The translations under genes and the position numbers were made by a program. From contig NW_004457715.1 of the NCBI RefSeq assembly GCF_000203815.1, positions 124,001-188,000 of the forward strand: a DNA stretch of 64,000 nt. Direction: 5' to 3'. The notes beneath the pieces were generated by a model that saw only the letters and a list, made by a program, of their open reading frames with translations, was not told the origin of the DNA and ran no database searches. Source of the stretch: Cavenderia fasciculata (taxonomy: Eukaryota; Evosea; Eumycetozoa; Acytosteliales; Cavenderiaceae). Below, piece by piece: positions 23,479 through 36,100 of this stretch (position 1 is the stretch's first letter; every line of letters starts with the position of its first letter).

Positions 23479-23729
23479 TTATCTATTTAATTTTTGTAGT
23501 CTACGATTCAATTCAATGTTTTGATTCCTTTTCGTTCTCTGTTTTTTGATCAACATAACTGATCCAGTCACAATGGCAGCAGCACCAACACCTCCAATCA
23601 CAGCACCAACTATTATTCTCCAATTATCGTCTTTTGTTTCTCCACATTTATCATTGTTTGATGTTGATCCATCATCAACTCTTAAAAATATTGAAAAATC
23701 CTAAGAAATAAAAAATAAAAGAAGAAAAA

Positions 23730-23760
<31 letters not shown>

Positions 23761-26700
23761 AAGAATATTTATATTTTCCTTTTTTTCAAATACATACAGG
23801 ATCAATAGCACCATAATGATTAAAATATGGTAATGATGTACCAATGACAACACTATAATCATCGATTGAAACTTGATTGACACGACCAATGATATTTCTA
23901 TCGTCGACTTGTGCAATGGAAAGGAATCTTGATGACATTCCACTCAATGCATTGTGTACCAATGTTGATACTGATGATGGTGTTGGTTGGGTTGTTGGTG
24001 GTGGTGATGATGATGCACATGGATCTGTGTTTTGTGACTCTACTTTAATCAATACTCTAACACTATTCATTTTCGATTTGAATGGCCAATTATGAACAGA
24101 CATTGACAACTTGAGTGAATATTGGTTGAGTGTGAATTGTTGTCCAGAGAATGTGTAATTACGTCCACCTTGTTCTTTGATATAATCATAGGTGGCTGTT
24201 AAAGTTGAATGATTGCTACCCAATGAAACATTGTATGTCCAGTGACCGTTGAGTGTGTCATTCAATGCCATACTCCATCCAATAGCTGTGAGGTTATGAT
24301 TTTCAGTGACAGTGTCTTCAATATCCAACTCTTGAATGGCAATAATCGATATCTTGTAGTCTGTCGTAATCTCTGGTTGGGTAGGGTTGGTTGGATTGGG
24401 ATTGGTGTCAATCACCTCTTCTTTGCATGATGGACCAGTCCATGGAACCTTGCATTGACATCCAAGTACAGTGCATTCACCGCGCCCATTGCAATCGTCT
24501 GGGCATTCTGGATCGGATGTTAACTCCTTGAGGATTGTGATATAGTAGTCGTTGGAAACTGATTGGTTGACTTGTACTTGGAAGAATTCGGTTGATGGTG
24601 TCATGCCGGATGGCAACGTGCAAGTGAGCTGAGTGTGTTCAGTGATGATTTGAATGTTGGTGCAATGGTAGCGACCAAGGTTGATAGAAATGGTTGAATA
24701 AGCAGACCCAAGGAATGTTCCATCGATTGTCAGCAATCCACCATTGATAAATACAGGGGTGGTTGATTGAATGAATGGTGGTGGCAATTGACAATGTAAC
24801 CCATCTGGTGATAGTACAGTTCCAGGTGGACACGAACATTCATAGTCACCGGCAGTATTGTTACAAGTATATTCACATCCACCATTGCCAGTAAGGCATT
24901 CATTGACATCGGTACAAGTCAATCCATTATCAGGTGTTGTATATCCAGCGAGACATGAACATGATCGATCACCTGGATTGTTTATACAGGTTTGATTACA
25001 CCCTCCATTTCCAGTGAGGCATTCATTTATATCTTGACATGTTACTCCAGCATCACTTGTTGTATATCCAGTACCACATGAACAAGTACGACTACCTGGT
25101 GTATTTGTACAAGTTTGATCACAGCCACCATTGCCAGTAAGACATTCATTAACGTCATTACAAGTTAATCCATTATCAGGTGTTGTATATCCTGGGAAAC
25201 AATGGCATTGATGGTTACCTGGTGTATTCTCACACTCTTGTGGACATCCACCATTGGCGGTGAGACATTCATTAACGTCGGTACATGTAACTCCACCATT
25301 GGTCGATGAATACCCAGTGAGACAAGAACAAGTGCGACTACCAGGTGTATTGGTACAGGTCTGTGAACAGCCACCATTACCAGTGAGACATTCATTAACG
25401 TCGGTACAAGTTAATCCATTATCACTTGTTGTGTATCCAGTGAGACAAGAGCATGTACGACCACCTGGAATGTTGTTACAAGTTTGTGCACATCCACCAT
25501 TACCAGTGAGACATTCGTTTATATCTTGACATGTTACTCCAGCATCACTTGTTGTGTATCCAGTGCCACATGAACAAGTACGGCCACCCTGAGTGTTGGT
25601 ACAGGTTTGTGCGCAACCACCATTGCCAGTGAGACATTCATTGACGTCGGTACAAGTCAATCCATTGTCACTAGTCGAGTATCCAGCGAGACATGAACAA
25701 GTACGGCCACCTGGAATGTTGGCACAAGTTTGTGCGCACCCACCATTTCCAGTGAGACATTCGTTGACATCGGTACATGTTACTCCACCATCACTTGTTG
25801 TGTATCCAGTGCCACAAGAACAAGTACGACTACCTGGTGTATTTGTACAAGTTTGATCACAGCCACCATTGCCAGTAAGACATTCATTAACGTCGGTACA
25901 GGTGACACCACCATTAGCCGATGAATACCCTGGTAGACAAGAGCATGTACGACCACCAGGAATATTGGTACAAGTTTGAGAACATCCACCGTTGGCAGTG
26001 AGACATTCGTTGACATCAGTACAAGTTAAACCGTTGTCACTTGTTGTGTATCCTGTTAAACAAGAACACGTACGGCTACCTGGAATGTTGGTACATGTTT
26101 GATTACATCCTCCATTTGCTGTGAGACATTCATTAATATCTTGACATGTTACTCCAGCATCACTTGTTGTGTATCCAGTACCACAGGAACAGGTTCGACT
26201 ACCCGGTGTATTGGTACAGGTTTGATCACAACCACCATTGCCAGTGAGACATTCATTGACATCGGTACATGTTACACCACCATCAGCCGATGAATACCCA
26301 GCGAGACATGAACAAGTACGACTACCAGGTGTATTGGTACAGGTTTGTGAACAGCCACCATTGCCAGTGAGACATTCATTGACATCGGTACAAGTCAATC
26401 CACCATCACTTGTTGTATATCCTGGGAGACAGGAACATGTACGACTACCCGGTGTATTGGCACAGGTTTGTGCACAACCACCATTACCAGTAAGACATTC
26501 GTTGACATCAGTACAGGTCAACCCACCATCACTGGTTGTATATCCTGGGAGACAGGAACAAGTACGACTACCCGGCGTATTGGCACAGGTTTGTGCACAA
26601 CCACCATTACCAGTGAGACATTCGTTGACATCGGTACACGTAACTCCACCATCAGACGATGTATATCCAGGCAAACATGAACAGGTTCGACTACCTGGTG

Positions 26701-27947
26701 TATTGGCACAGGTCTGTGAACAACCACCATTGCCAGTGAGACATTCATTGACATCGGTACAGGTCAATCCACCATCACTAGTTGTATATCCGGGCAAACA
26801 GGAACAAGTACGACTACCCGGTGTATTGGCACAGGTTTGTGCGCAACCACCATTTCCAGTTAGACATTCATTGACATCGGTACATGTTACTCCACCGTCA
26901 CTTGATGTATATCCGGGTAGACATGAACATGTACGACTACCCGGTGTATTGGCACAAGTTTGACTGCACCCTCCATTGCCGGTGAGACATTCGTTTACGT
27001 CGGTACAAGTGACACCACCATTAGCCGATGTATACCCTGGAAGACATGAACAAGTGCGACCACCTTGAGTATTGGTACAAGTCTGACTGCACCCACCATT
27101 GAGTGTAAGACATTCATTGACATCTGTAGTGCAGTCTGAACCGGTCCATTGGGGAGTGCAAGTACATATACCATTGTTACAAGTACCACCATTCTGACAA
27201 ATAGCTGGACACGAATACAACAGACCCATATCATACACTGATCTTTGGTAGAGATTGGCACCACACATTGATTCGGTTGGCAAGATTCCCATGGTGGTTC
27301 GAGGTTGTCCGAATGCATTGTTACAAGTCTCAATGATGAGATATCTGTACTGAGGATAATTGAGATAGTCTAGGGGACCATCAGCCAACACCTTTTCACC
27401 GAATGGACAATCATTTCCCTCTCCATTATCAATTGCTATAAAACTTCTAGCAATAGGTAGCTCATCATTCATCTGGCAATATGAAACAGTAACTATTCTA
27501 GAATTTGTTATAGATCTTTCATATTGAACTGTAAATCTAAATTAAATCAAATATAAAATAATAAATAGATAATAATAATAATGAATATTAATAAAGTTAA
27601 CTACTTTAATTTAAATTAATTATTTAAATAACTGTAACATACCCTCCAGGACATGTAGCAGGAGCAGTACTAGATGCTATAACTGTATAATCATAAGTTG
27701 CATCTGGATGACGACACTATAAATATTAAGTATTAAATAAATAAATATTAGTATTATTTAATTATTTAATTAATTAATTATTCTACAGTAGTAGTTTTCT
27801 ACTTACAACATAAGTTTTAAGATTAGTTGAATAACCTGTAAGACAACCACCTGGACCTGCAACATATCCAGGTGCACATGTCTGTGCCCAACTAGTTTGT
27901 ATATAAAATATAATGGATAATAATAATAAATAATAATAATTTTTCAT
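23479..27947 (-). CDS. ComC-like membrane protein with 19 calcium-binding EGF repeats
   Basis: Single-pass cell-surface protein of 1391 residues. Exons are 27947-27807, 27716-27643, 27536-23798 and 23700-23479 (phases 0, 2, 0). Signal peptide MKNYYYLLLLSIIFYIQTSWA; a Cys-rich N-terminal region follows, then an EGF-like unit (CPAICQNGGTCNNGICTC). Residues 210-988 are 19 calcium-binding EGF repeats of exactly 41 residues with the D-V/I-N-E-C start. Next come an IPT/TIG-like domain (about 989-1073), another EGF unit (CPDDCNGRGECTVLGC) and a beta-rich membrane-proximal region like that of dictyostelid ComC proteins. A transmembrane helix at about 1347-1369 (IIVGAVIGGVGAAAIVTG) is followed by a short basic tail. 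The family is linked to development and cell-cell communication in dictyostelids; a role in adhesion or signalling is inference. The neighbour at 28846-31509 is a close tandem paralogue. Confidence 0.88.
23737..23760. repeat. (AAAT)n microsatellite in last intron
   Basis: AAAT units in the last intron of the 19-repeat ComC-like gene. The same microsatellite sits at the same place in the paralogue (29093-29128) with more units. Confidence 0.85.
24788..27124 (-). repeat. Tandem 123-base coding repeat, 19 units
   Basis: Nineteen in-frame units of 41 codons, each a calcium-binding EGF domain of the form DVNECLTGNGGC...CSCLPGYT...G(V/L)TC. Units 2-6 are almost identical in protein and close at DNA level; units 3, 5 and 6 share the same protein sequence. 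The outermost units (1 and 19) are the most individual and match the outer units of the four-repeat paralogue, so growth was internal. Confidence 0.95.
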
Positions 27948-28845
27948 TTTTTTTCTATTTGTACATAATCAGCTGAAGTTGATTAATGATAATTGTATGT
28001 AGAATACCGTGATGTGTCATTGTTTCAAAGGGGCTGTACCAACAACCCCTTTTCGATTTCCTTCTTCTTGAAGGAAATATAATCTTGATTAATTAATTTG
28101 AAGGCTACTAGTAGTAGGCAGACATTTAAACCATACTGAAAATCATCATGATATTTTATCGATGATTGATATTTTCAAGATAAAATATTTGTCGGTTGTG
28201 CAATATCTCGACGATATTTTGCTATCTTTGATTGATATTTTCAAGTATTTATGGCCTCTTTGGTGATAATGAAGGGGCAATACCATCGATTAGGGCCATG
28301 ATCATGGACTGTTGCCAAAAACAAACTTTCTGAATACATTCTTCTTCTGAAATTTGGGTGGTGCATATGCACAAGGTGTAAAAGTGTGACACACTACAAC
28401 TTGTAACTATAGAAATCGCGTTGCGCTATCGCATCTCGAATCTCGCTCACTCACATCACGTGAGTTTGAACTTTACTGTCAATAGTCATGTTGCAAACAT
28501 GTTGTTGCAGAAAGCGAGAGAGATAGATAGTTAGATAGATATCTAGCGAGAGAGAGAGAGAAGAGGTTTCAATCTCTAGTTGATGATTAGTATCTGAGGT
28601 AATATGTGTTTGCAGTTACTCTGTATACATACCCTATTGATAATATTTAATGTAACATTATTAACTAGTTAGATACAAAGATAACTTTATCTTTTTATCA
28701 CTATGTGTATTATCTCTATCAAGTGAAAGGAAGAACTTCAAGTTTTTGTTTTTTTAATGAGAGGGGGGTTCTTTAAAAATTTAATAAATATTATTACAAT
28801 AATTATTTATTGACTATTTAATTTATTATTATAAATAGTAGTTTG
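27948..28845. promoter_or_regulatory. Upstream region of the 19-repeat ComC-like gene
   Basis: Holds the promoter on the minus strand. Several blocks recur in the same order upstream of the paralogue at 31510-31860: CTAGTAGTAGGCAGACATT and AAACCATA (28107-28134), repeated GATATTTTCAA strings (28167-28177, 28230-28240), GAAATTTGGGTGGTGCATATG (28349) and GAACTTTACTGTCAATAGTC (28468). Conservation of these blocks in an otherwise diverged spacer suggests shared control elements. A hairpin ACTCAC-ATCAC-GTGAGT lies at 28449-28465. Confidence 0.45.
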
Positions 28846-29094
28846 TTAACTATTTAATTTTTGTAATTTACGATTCATTTCCTTTTTTTGAATACTTGTA
28901 TTTCTCTTTTTTTTGATCAACATAACTGATCCAGTCACAATGGCAGCAGCACCAACACCTCCAATCACAACACCAACTATGATTTTCCAATTATCGTTTT
29001 TACTATCTCCACATTTATCATTGTTTGATGTTGTTCCATCATCAACTCTTAAAAATATTGAAAAATCCTAAAAAATAGAAAAGAAAAAAGAAAA

Positions 29095-29129
<35 letters not shown>

Positions 29130-31509
29130 AAGAATATTTATATTTTCCTTTTTTTCAAATACATACAGGATCAATAGCACCATAATGATTAAAATATGGT
29201 AATGATGTACCAATGACAACACTATAATCATCGATTGAAACTTGATTGACACGACCAATGATATTTCTATCGTCGACTTGTGCAATGGAAAGGAATCTTG
29301 ATGACATTCCACTCAATGCATTGTGTACCAATGTTGATATTGATGATGGTGTTGGTTGGGTTGTTGGTGGTGGTGATGATGATGCACATGGATCTGTGTT
29401 TTGTGACTCTACTTTAATCAATACTCTAACACTATTCATTTTCGATTTGAATGGCCAATTATGAACAGACATGGACAACTTGAGTGAATATTGGTTGAGT
29501 GTGAATTGTTGTCCAGAGAATGTGTAATTACGTCCACCTTGTTCTTTGATATAATCATAGGTGGCTGTTAAAGTTGAATGATTGCTACCCAATGAAACAT
29601 TGTATGTCCAGTGACCGTTGAGTGTGTCATTCAATGTCATACTCCATCCAATAGCTGTGAGGTTATGATTTTCAGTGACAGTGTCTTCAATATCCAACTC
29701 TTGAATGGCAATAATCGATATCTTGTAGTCTGTCGTAATCTCTGGTTGGGTAGGGTTGGTTGGATTGGGATTGGTGTCAATCACCTCTTCTTTGCATGAT
29801 GGACCAGTCCATGGAACCTTGCATTGGCATCCGAGTTTGGTGCATTCACCATTTCCACCATTACAATTTTCTGGACACTCTGGTTCTGTCAAATCTTCAA
29901 TTGTGATATAGTAATCGTTGGACACTGATTGGTTGACTTGTACTTGGAAGAATTCGGTTGATGGTATCAAGTTGGATGGCAACTTGCAAGTGAGTTGAGT
30001 GTGTTCAGTGATGATTTGAATGTTGGTGCAATGGTAGCGACCAAGGTTGATAGATATGGTTGAATATGTTGACCCGAGATAGGTTCCGTTGATTGTCAGT
30101 ACTCCACCATTGATAAATACAGGGGTGGTTGATTGAATGAATGGTGGTGGCAATTGACAATGTAACCCATCTGGTGATAGGACTGTTCCAGGTGGACAAG
30201 AACATTCATAGTCACCGGCAGTATTGTTACAAGTATATTCACATCCACCATTATTAACTAAACATTCATCGACATCATTACAAGTCAATCCATTATCAGG
30301 TGATGTATATCCTGGGAAGCAATGGCATGTATGGCTACCTGGTGTATTCTCACACTCTTGTGGACACCCTCCATTTGCATTGAGACATTCATTGACATCA
30401 TTACAAGTCAATCCATTATCACTAGTCGAGTATCCAGCGAGACATGAACAAGTACGACCCCCCGGAATATTGGTACAAGTTTGTGAACATCCACCATTTG
30501 CAGTGAGACATTCATTGACATCATCACATGTTACTCCACCATCACTAGTTGTGTATCCAGCACCACATGAACAAGTACGACCACCTTGAGTGTTGGTACA
30601 AGTTTGGTTGCACCCACCATTGAGTGTAAGACATTCGTTGACATCTGTAGTGCAGTCTGTACCGGTCCATTGGAGAGTGCAAGTACATATACCATTGTTA
30701 CAAGTACCACCATTCTGACAAATTGCTGGACACGAATACAACAGACCCATATCATACACTGATCTTTGGTAGAGATCGGCACCACACATTGATTCGGTTG
30801 GCAAGATTCCCATGGTGGTTATATGTTTTCCGAATCCATTGGTACAAGTCTCAATGATGAGATATCTGTACTGAGGATAATTGACATAGTCTAGAGGACC
30901 ATCAGCCAACATCTGTTCACCGACTGGACAGGAGGGAGTACCCTCTCCATTACCAATCACCATAAAACTTCTAGCTACAGATTGCTCATTCACCTGACAA
31001 TGCGCAATACTAACTATTCTAGAATTTGTTATTGATATTTCATATTCAACTGTATATCTAAATCAAATCAAATTTAAAATAATAATAATAATCAAAGGAA
31101 TGAAAGAAAGAAATGAATATTAATAAAAAGTAATTAATTAATTATTTAAATAAAATATATATATATATATATACAAACATACCCTCCAGGACATGTAGCA
31201 GGAGCAGTACTAGCTGTTATAACAGAATAATCATAAGTAAAATCTGCATTCCTACACTTTAAATATTAAATATAAATAAATTAATAAATAAATAAATTAA
31301 TTAATTATTATTCCCTATTATTGTTTGTTTGTTTGTTTGTTTGTTTGTTTGTTATTTTAACATACTTTATAAGTTTTAAGATTAGATGAATAACCTGTCA
31401 GACAACCACCTGGACCTGCTACATATCCAGGTGCACATGTCTGTGCCCAACTAGTTTGTATATAAAATATAATGGATAATAGTAATAATAATAAATAATA
31501 AGTGTTCAT
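28846..31509 (-). CDS. ComC-like membrane protein with 4 calcium-binding EGF repeats
   Basis: Tandem paralogue of the preceding gene, 776 residues. Exons are 31509-31366, 31256-31183, 31057-29167 and 29067-28846, with identical phases. Signal peptide MNTYYLLLLLLSIIFYIQTSWA, the same Cys-rich N-terminal region, one EGF-like unit and then only four 41-residue calcium-binding EGF repeats (30154-30645). The IPT/TIG-like region, EGF unit, membrane-proximal domain, transmembrane helix and basic tail follow as in the paralogue. The stretch from about 29130 to 29820 is nearly identical at DNA level to 23770-24440, introns included, whereas the N-terminal half differs more. Likely a cell-surface receptor or adhesion protein; the ligand is unknown. 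Confidence 0.88.
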
Positions 31510-32182
31510 TTTCTATTTGTACGTAATCAACTGAAGTTGATAAATGAATGATTGTTTAAGGGGACCCGCCGATGATGACGATGATGGTACAGTGTGTCAT
31601 TTCGAGATTATTATTATTATTATTATTATTATTCGAGTAACTAGTAGCAAGCAGACATTAAACCATAAATATCAAATCTAAAATATTTTAAAATATCGTC
31701 GACAGTTGGTTGATATTTTCAAAGATATCTTGTCTCCCTTTCTGATTACATTCTTTCTTGAAATTTGAGTGGTGCCTATGCCCAAACGTGAACACTTTCA
31801 ACAAATCGATTGCTGAACTTTACTGTCAATAATCTTGTTCACACAAGCGAGTACTAGTAGTAGTATACCTAAGAATGATAACGCCGATTAGTATATGTAA
31901 CATGACATGCATGTAATAATAATATTATGTTGTTTAGTGCGACCATACACTATTAGTGTATATATATGAATGGCCAACCAAAACATTAATGTTACATACA
32001 TTACAACATTCGTCAAGAAAGATATCTTATAAAAGTCCCTTAGAGATAACTTTATCTTTTCTTAAGATAACTCTCTAGTGTATACTATATATCGACTGAC
32101 CGACTTCATCTTTAATCACAAGAATTAGAATTTTTTTGTTGTATGTGCGCACAGTCACCAGCAAAAAAAAAATTGGTCAAAG

Positions 32183-32233
32183 AATCATGTGACACAGAGA
32201 TAAAATGTAAATTTAGTGTGTCTTGTTGGATAT
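32183..32233 (+). pseudogene. F-box segment relic
   Basis: AATCATGTGACACAGAGA followed by ATGTAAATTTAGTGTGTCT matches the family F-box segment AATCATGTGACAGAGAATGT...TGTGTCT (NHVTENVDLVCL) at 18671-18716. It lies 9 kb from the nearest family member and directly beside dispersed repeat copy C. Confidence 0.5.
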
Positions 32234-32302
32234 TCCAACAAATCAATGTAGTATTATTTGATTGTTGTGTGGTGGTCACTATTATCCAAAAAAAACAACA
32301 AA

Positions 32303-32653
32303 AAGTGAGGGAGGGTAACTATTGGAACAGGGATTAATTGGTCGAATGTTTAACGTCTCTACGACCAGCGACAGATAGAACTTCTTTAGCCACTAGTGTC
32401 TTCAGAAAGTGGTCCCACCAATTTATTTTCCGCCTATGGTATAACGAGCGGATTTGGCCCACCGCTGCTTGGTTGCCCAAGTTTTGTTGTTCCGATCTGA
32501 TTGTGTTGTTGTTAAAACTTGTTGAGAGTTTCAATAATACTGGAGTCTGTATGTTTTTACTGTTCCTTGGCCCATCCTTTCACCAATTATCACTACTATC
32601 TTGGTAGGCTATACATCGAATCATATTATACATGTTTACAAGATTTATGGGAT
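32303..32653 (-). repeat. Dispersed repeat, copy C
   Basis: The longest copy. Blocks shared with copies A and B are GTGAGGGAGGGTAACT, ACTTCTTTAGCCACTAGTG, AATACTGGAGTCTGTATG, CTTGGCCCATCC, GGCTATACATCGAAT and TTTATGGGATG. It carries about 90 extra bases in the middle. On the minus strand a short frame at 32534-32334 reads RKINWWDHFLKTLVAKEVLS, but it is not conserved in copy B. On the same strand the block opens with CATCCCATAAAT. Confidence 0.6.
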
Positions 32654-33121
32654 GTGAGCATAAGAGAGGGATCACATGCTACAATGAATAATTGCGAAAA
32701 TAGAAAGATTGCAGAGGTACTCAAAAAAATATATAGGTCTATGGATCGATACTCGAGTTTGAGTATCAAACTTTGAAAAAGAGACCACCAAACCAAGTCT
32801 GTTGTTCGACTTTCATCAAAGAAAAAAAAAATTAAAAAAAAAATAAAAATAAAAAAACACGAACTACATAGAACTTCATGATGTAAATGTTTTAATTATC
32901 TATCTCTCAATAGCTAGCTATTACCTTCCTTTTATATATAAATATACACATCATATTATATATATATATCATTAACAAAAAGGAAGGAAGGAAGAAAGCA
33001 AAGAAAGAATAGAATCACATACAAAGAAAGCTATTTCAAGTATAGCAAGTACTCAACACACATACATCTACTCTCTCTCTCTTTGTAAATAACATCATAC
33101 ATATAATAAAACATCTGAAAA

Positions 33122-36100
33122 ATGTCAGATGCTATTGCAAGAAGTAAACAATATGATTATAAAGCTGTAAGTTACTACATATTATATAGTTGTGATGATG
33201 ATGATGATCAGATGACAAATGACAATAATATCGGTTTATTAACTTTTCTTTTCTTTTTATCTTTTATGATTCTATTTTGTTATGTTTGTTGTTGATGTTG
33301 TTGTTGTTGATATTTGAAATAGAATTCAAATTTAGTTATTCATTCAGAAAGAAATCCAAAAGATTTAAGAGAGCCAAAAGGAGAACCAGAGACATTATGG
33401 GGAAGATTACACGGAAAGATGGGAGACAGAGTCAACTACTCCAAACCGACCGAGTTGTTGGAAAAGGTGGCAAACCTCAAGCGAAAGACACAGGAAAAGG
33501 GTGGCAGTGTAGACACGGCCACGCTCAAGCGAGTCAAGGGTGGGCCCACCGACATTTTGGAGGCGACCGACAACCAAGTGTACGGCGGCTACCGTCCAAG
33601 CACCAAAGAGACAAAGGCTGTCTTTGAACGACTCGTGTCGTTTATTCAGACGTATATAGGCGATCAGCCAAGCGAGATTATCAACGGCGCAGCCGACGAG
33701 ATCATTGCTACGCTCAAGAACGACCGTCTCAAAGCACCCGAGAAAAAGAAAGATCTAGACATTTTATTGCGTGGATTGACAGAGGACAAGTTTGCAGAGC
33801 TGACCCGTATCATCACAGGTATCACCGACTTTAAAGAGCAAAGGGGTGCCGGCGCCGGAGACGGACAGCAACAAGTCGACACTTTGGGCGATGCACACGG
33901 TGTCGCAGTGGTCATTGACGAAGATGAAGAGGATCAAGACAACCTATCAGATTTTGAAATTAGACAAGGTGGTGGTAGTGATGATGAAGACAACGATGAC
34001 CAAGATAGTGATCGTGAACAAGGTGTTAATATGGATGCAACTAGTATTGGTGGTGGTGGTGGTAGAAACAACACTGATAAATCACGTCGTCGTCATCATT
34101 CAAAGCGTGGAGAACAAGGTGATGTTGATGGTGAAATCAATGAAGATGAAAAAGACAACAACAACAACAACAAAGAAAAGAAAGAAAATACAAGTGATGA
34201 CGAAGATGAACAACAACAAATGGGAAAGAAAAATCAACAAAAGGAGACATCGGCACTTAATCCAATGGATATCGATGCATTTTGGATCCAAAGAAAGATT
34301 TCAATGTTTGAAGAAGATGCCATGCAAGCTCAACAATTGGCTGAACGTGTATTGCAAATTTTAAAACAACAAGATGTTCGTCGTTGTGAAAATGATCTAG
34401 TCAATTTATTTGATGTTTCAAAATTTGATTTTATTAAATTATTATTAAATAATAGACAAACTAGTAAGTAGTAGAAACAAAAAAGAAAACAAATAATATT
34501 ATATAAATAATTATTCTAACTCTTTTTTTTTTTTCTTTTTAATTTTAATTTTAATTTTTAGTATTATATTGTACACTTTTAGCAAAAGCAGAAAATGATC
34601 AAGAAAAAAAGAAAATAGAAGATGAGATGAGTGGAAATCCCATTTTATTTATGATATTAAACAAGATTAAAGGAATAGATCAACAATCAAAAACAGTTGA
34701 AAAGAAACAAAATGCAGTGGTTGCCAAGAAACAACAAGACAGAGAAAAACAAAAACAACAAGAAGAGATCAAGACACCAAAGAAACAATTGGATCTAAAG
34801 GAATTGAGTTTTGCTCAAGGTAGTCATTTAATGACCAACAAAAAATTCCAGTTTCCTGCTGGAAGTAAACGTGAAACTTACAAGGGTTACGAGGAGATCC
34901 ATGTCCCAGCTCGTGCCAGTCCACCATTCAACCCAGATGAACGATTAGTCGCCATCTCTGAACTGCCTGAATGGGCCCGTACACCATTCAAGGGTTTTGA
35001 AAAGTTGAATCGTGTGCAGAGTAGATTGTACGAGTATGCATTCAAGAGTAACGATAATTTGTTATTGTCTGCTCCCACGTCGGCCGGTAAGACCAATGTA
35101 GCCATGTTGACCATTCTCCACGAGATTGGTATGCACATGAAGAATGGTGTGTTGGATCGTGATGCATTCAAGATTGTCTATATTGCACCGATGAAGTCGT
35201 TGGTGCAGGAAATGGTACAAAACTTTTCAAACCGTCTCAAAGACTATGGTATCGTGGTGAAAGAGTTGACTGGTGACCAAGGTCTCACCAACAAACAGAT
35301 ATCCGAGACACAAATCATCGTCACCACACCTGAAAAGTGGGACATTATCACCAGAAAGGCTGGCGAGCGTGCCTATACATCGTTGGTGCGTCTCGTCATC
35401 ATTGATGAGATTCATTTGCTCCATGACGAGCGTGGACCTGTGCTCGAGTGTATCGTGGCACGTACGCTGCGTATGGTCGAGAGCACGCAAGAGATGGTGC
35501 GTCTGGTCGGCCTGTCTGCCACCCTTCCCAACTATGAAGACGTTGCCACGTTTTTGCGTGTCAAGCCCGAAGGTATATTCTACTTTGACAGCTCGTATCG
35601 TCCCATTCCACTCGAACAACAGTACATTGGTGTCAGCGACCGTGGATTCAAGCAGTTGCAGACCATGAACGACGTGACGTTTAAAAAGGTGTCAGAGCGT
35701 GCTGGTGTCAACCAAATGCTCGTGTTTGTGCATAGTCGTCGTGAGACGGGCAAGACAGCACGTGATATCCGTGATCGTGCAGTTGCCGGCGATTTGATGG
35801 GTCAGCTCATCAAACGTGCCGATTCAAGAGAGATTTTGCGTGTCGAGGCTGAAAAGACGGCCAAGAGTGCTGAGCTCAAGGAACTGCTGCCGTACGGCAT
35901 TGGTATCCATCACGCCGGTCTTTCGCGTAGCGATAGAACACTTGTCGAGGAGTTGTTTGCCGATCAACATTTGCAGGTGCTCGTGTCGACGGCCACGTTG
36001 GCGTGGGGTGTCAATTTGCCCGCGCATACCGTCATTATCAAGGGTACGCAGGTATACAATACCGAGCGTGGATGGACCGAGTTGTCACCACTCGACGTCA

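Larger units (their letters stand above)
31510..33121. other. Spacer between ComC-like gene and Brr2
   Basis: Contains the minus-strand promoter of the four-repeat ComC-like gene (conserved blocks ACTAGTAGCAAGCAGACATT at 31646, GATATTTTCAAAGATAT at 31711, TTGAAATTTGAGTGGTGCC at 31755, GAACTTTACTGTCAATAATC at 31814), an F-box relic, dispersed repeat copy C, and the plus-strand promoter and leader of Brr2 (32950-33121). No further gene is supported. Confidence 0.5.

Noticed and set aside
24788-27124. Regular repeats that could look like a CRISPR or satellite array
   Set aside because: The 123-base period is in frame and codes for calcium-binding EGF domains in a spliced gene; antisense frames through it are shadows.
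32334-32534. Minus-strand frame in dispersed repeat copy C suggestive of a transposon protein end
   Set aside because: Not conserved in copy B, no catalytic motif, too short to assign to any element family.
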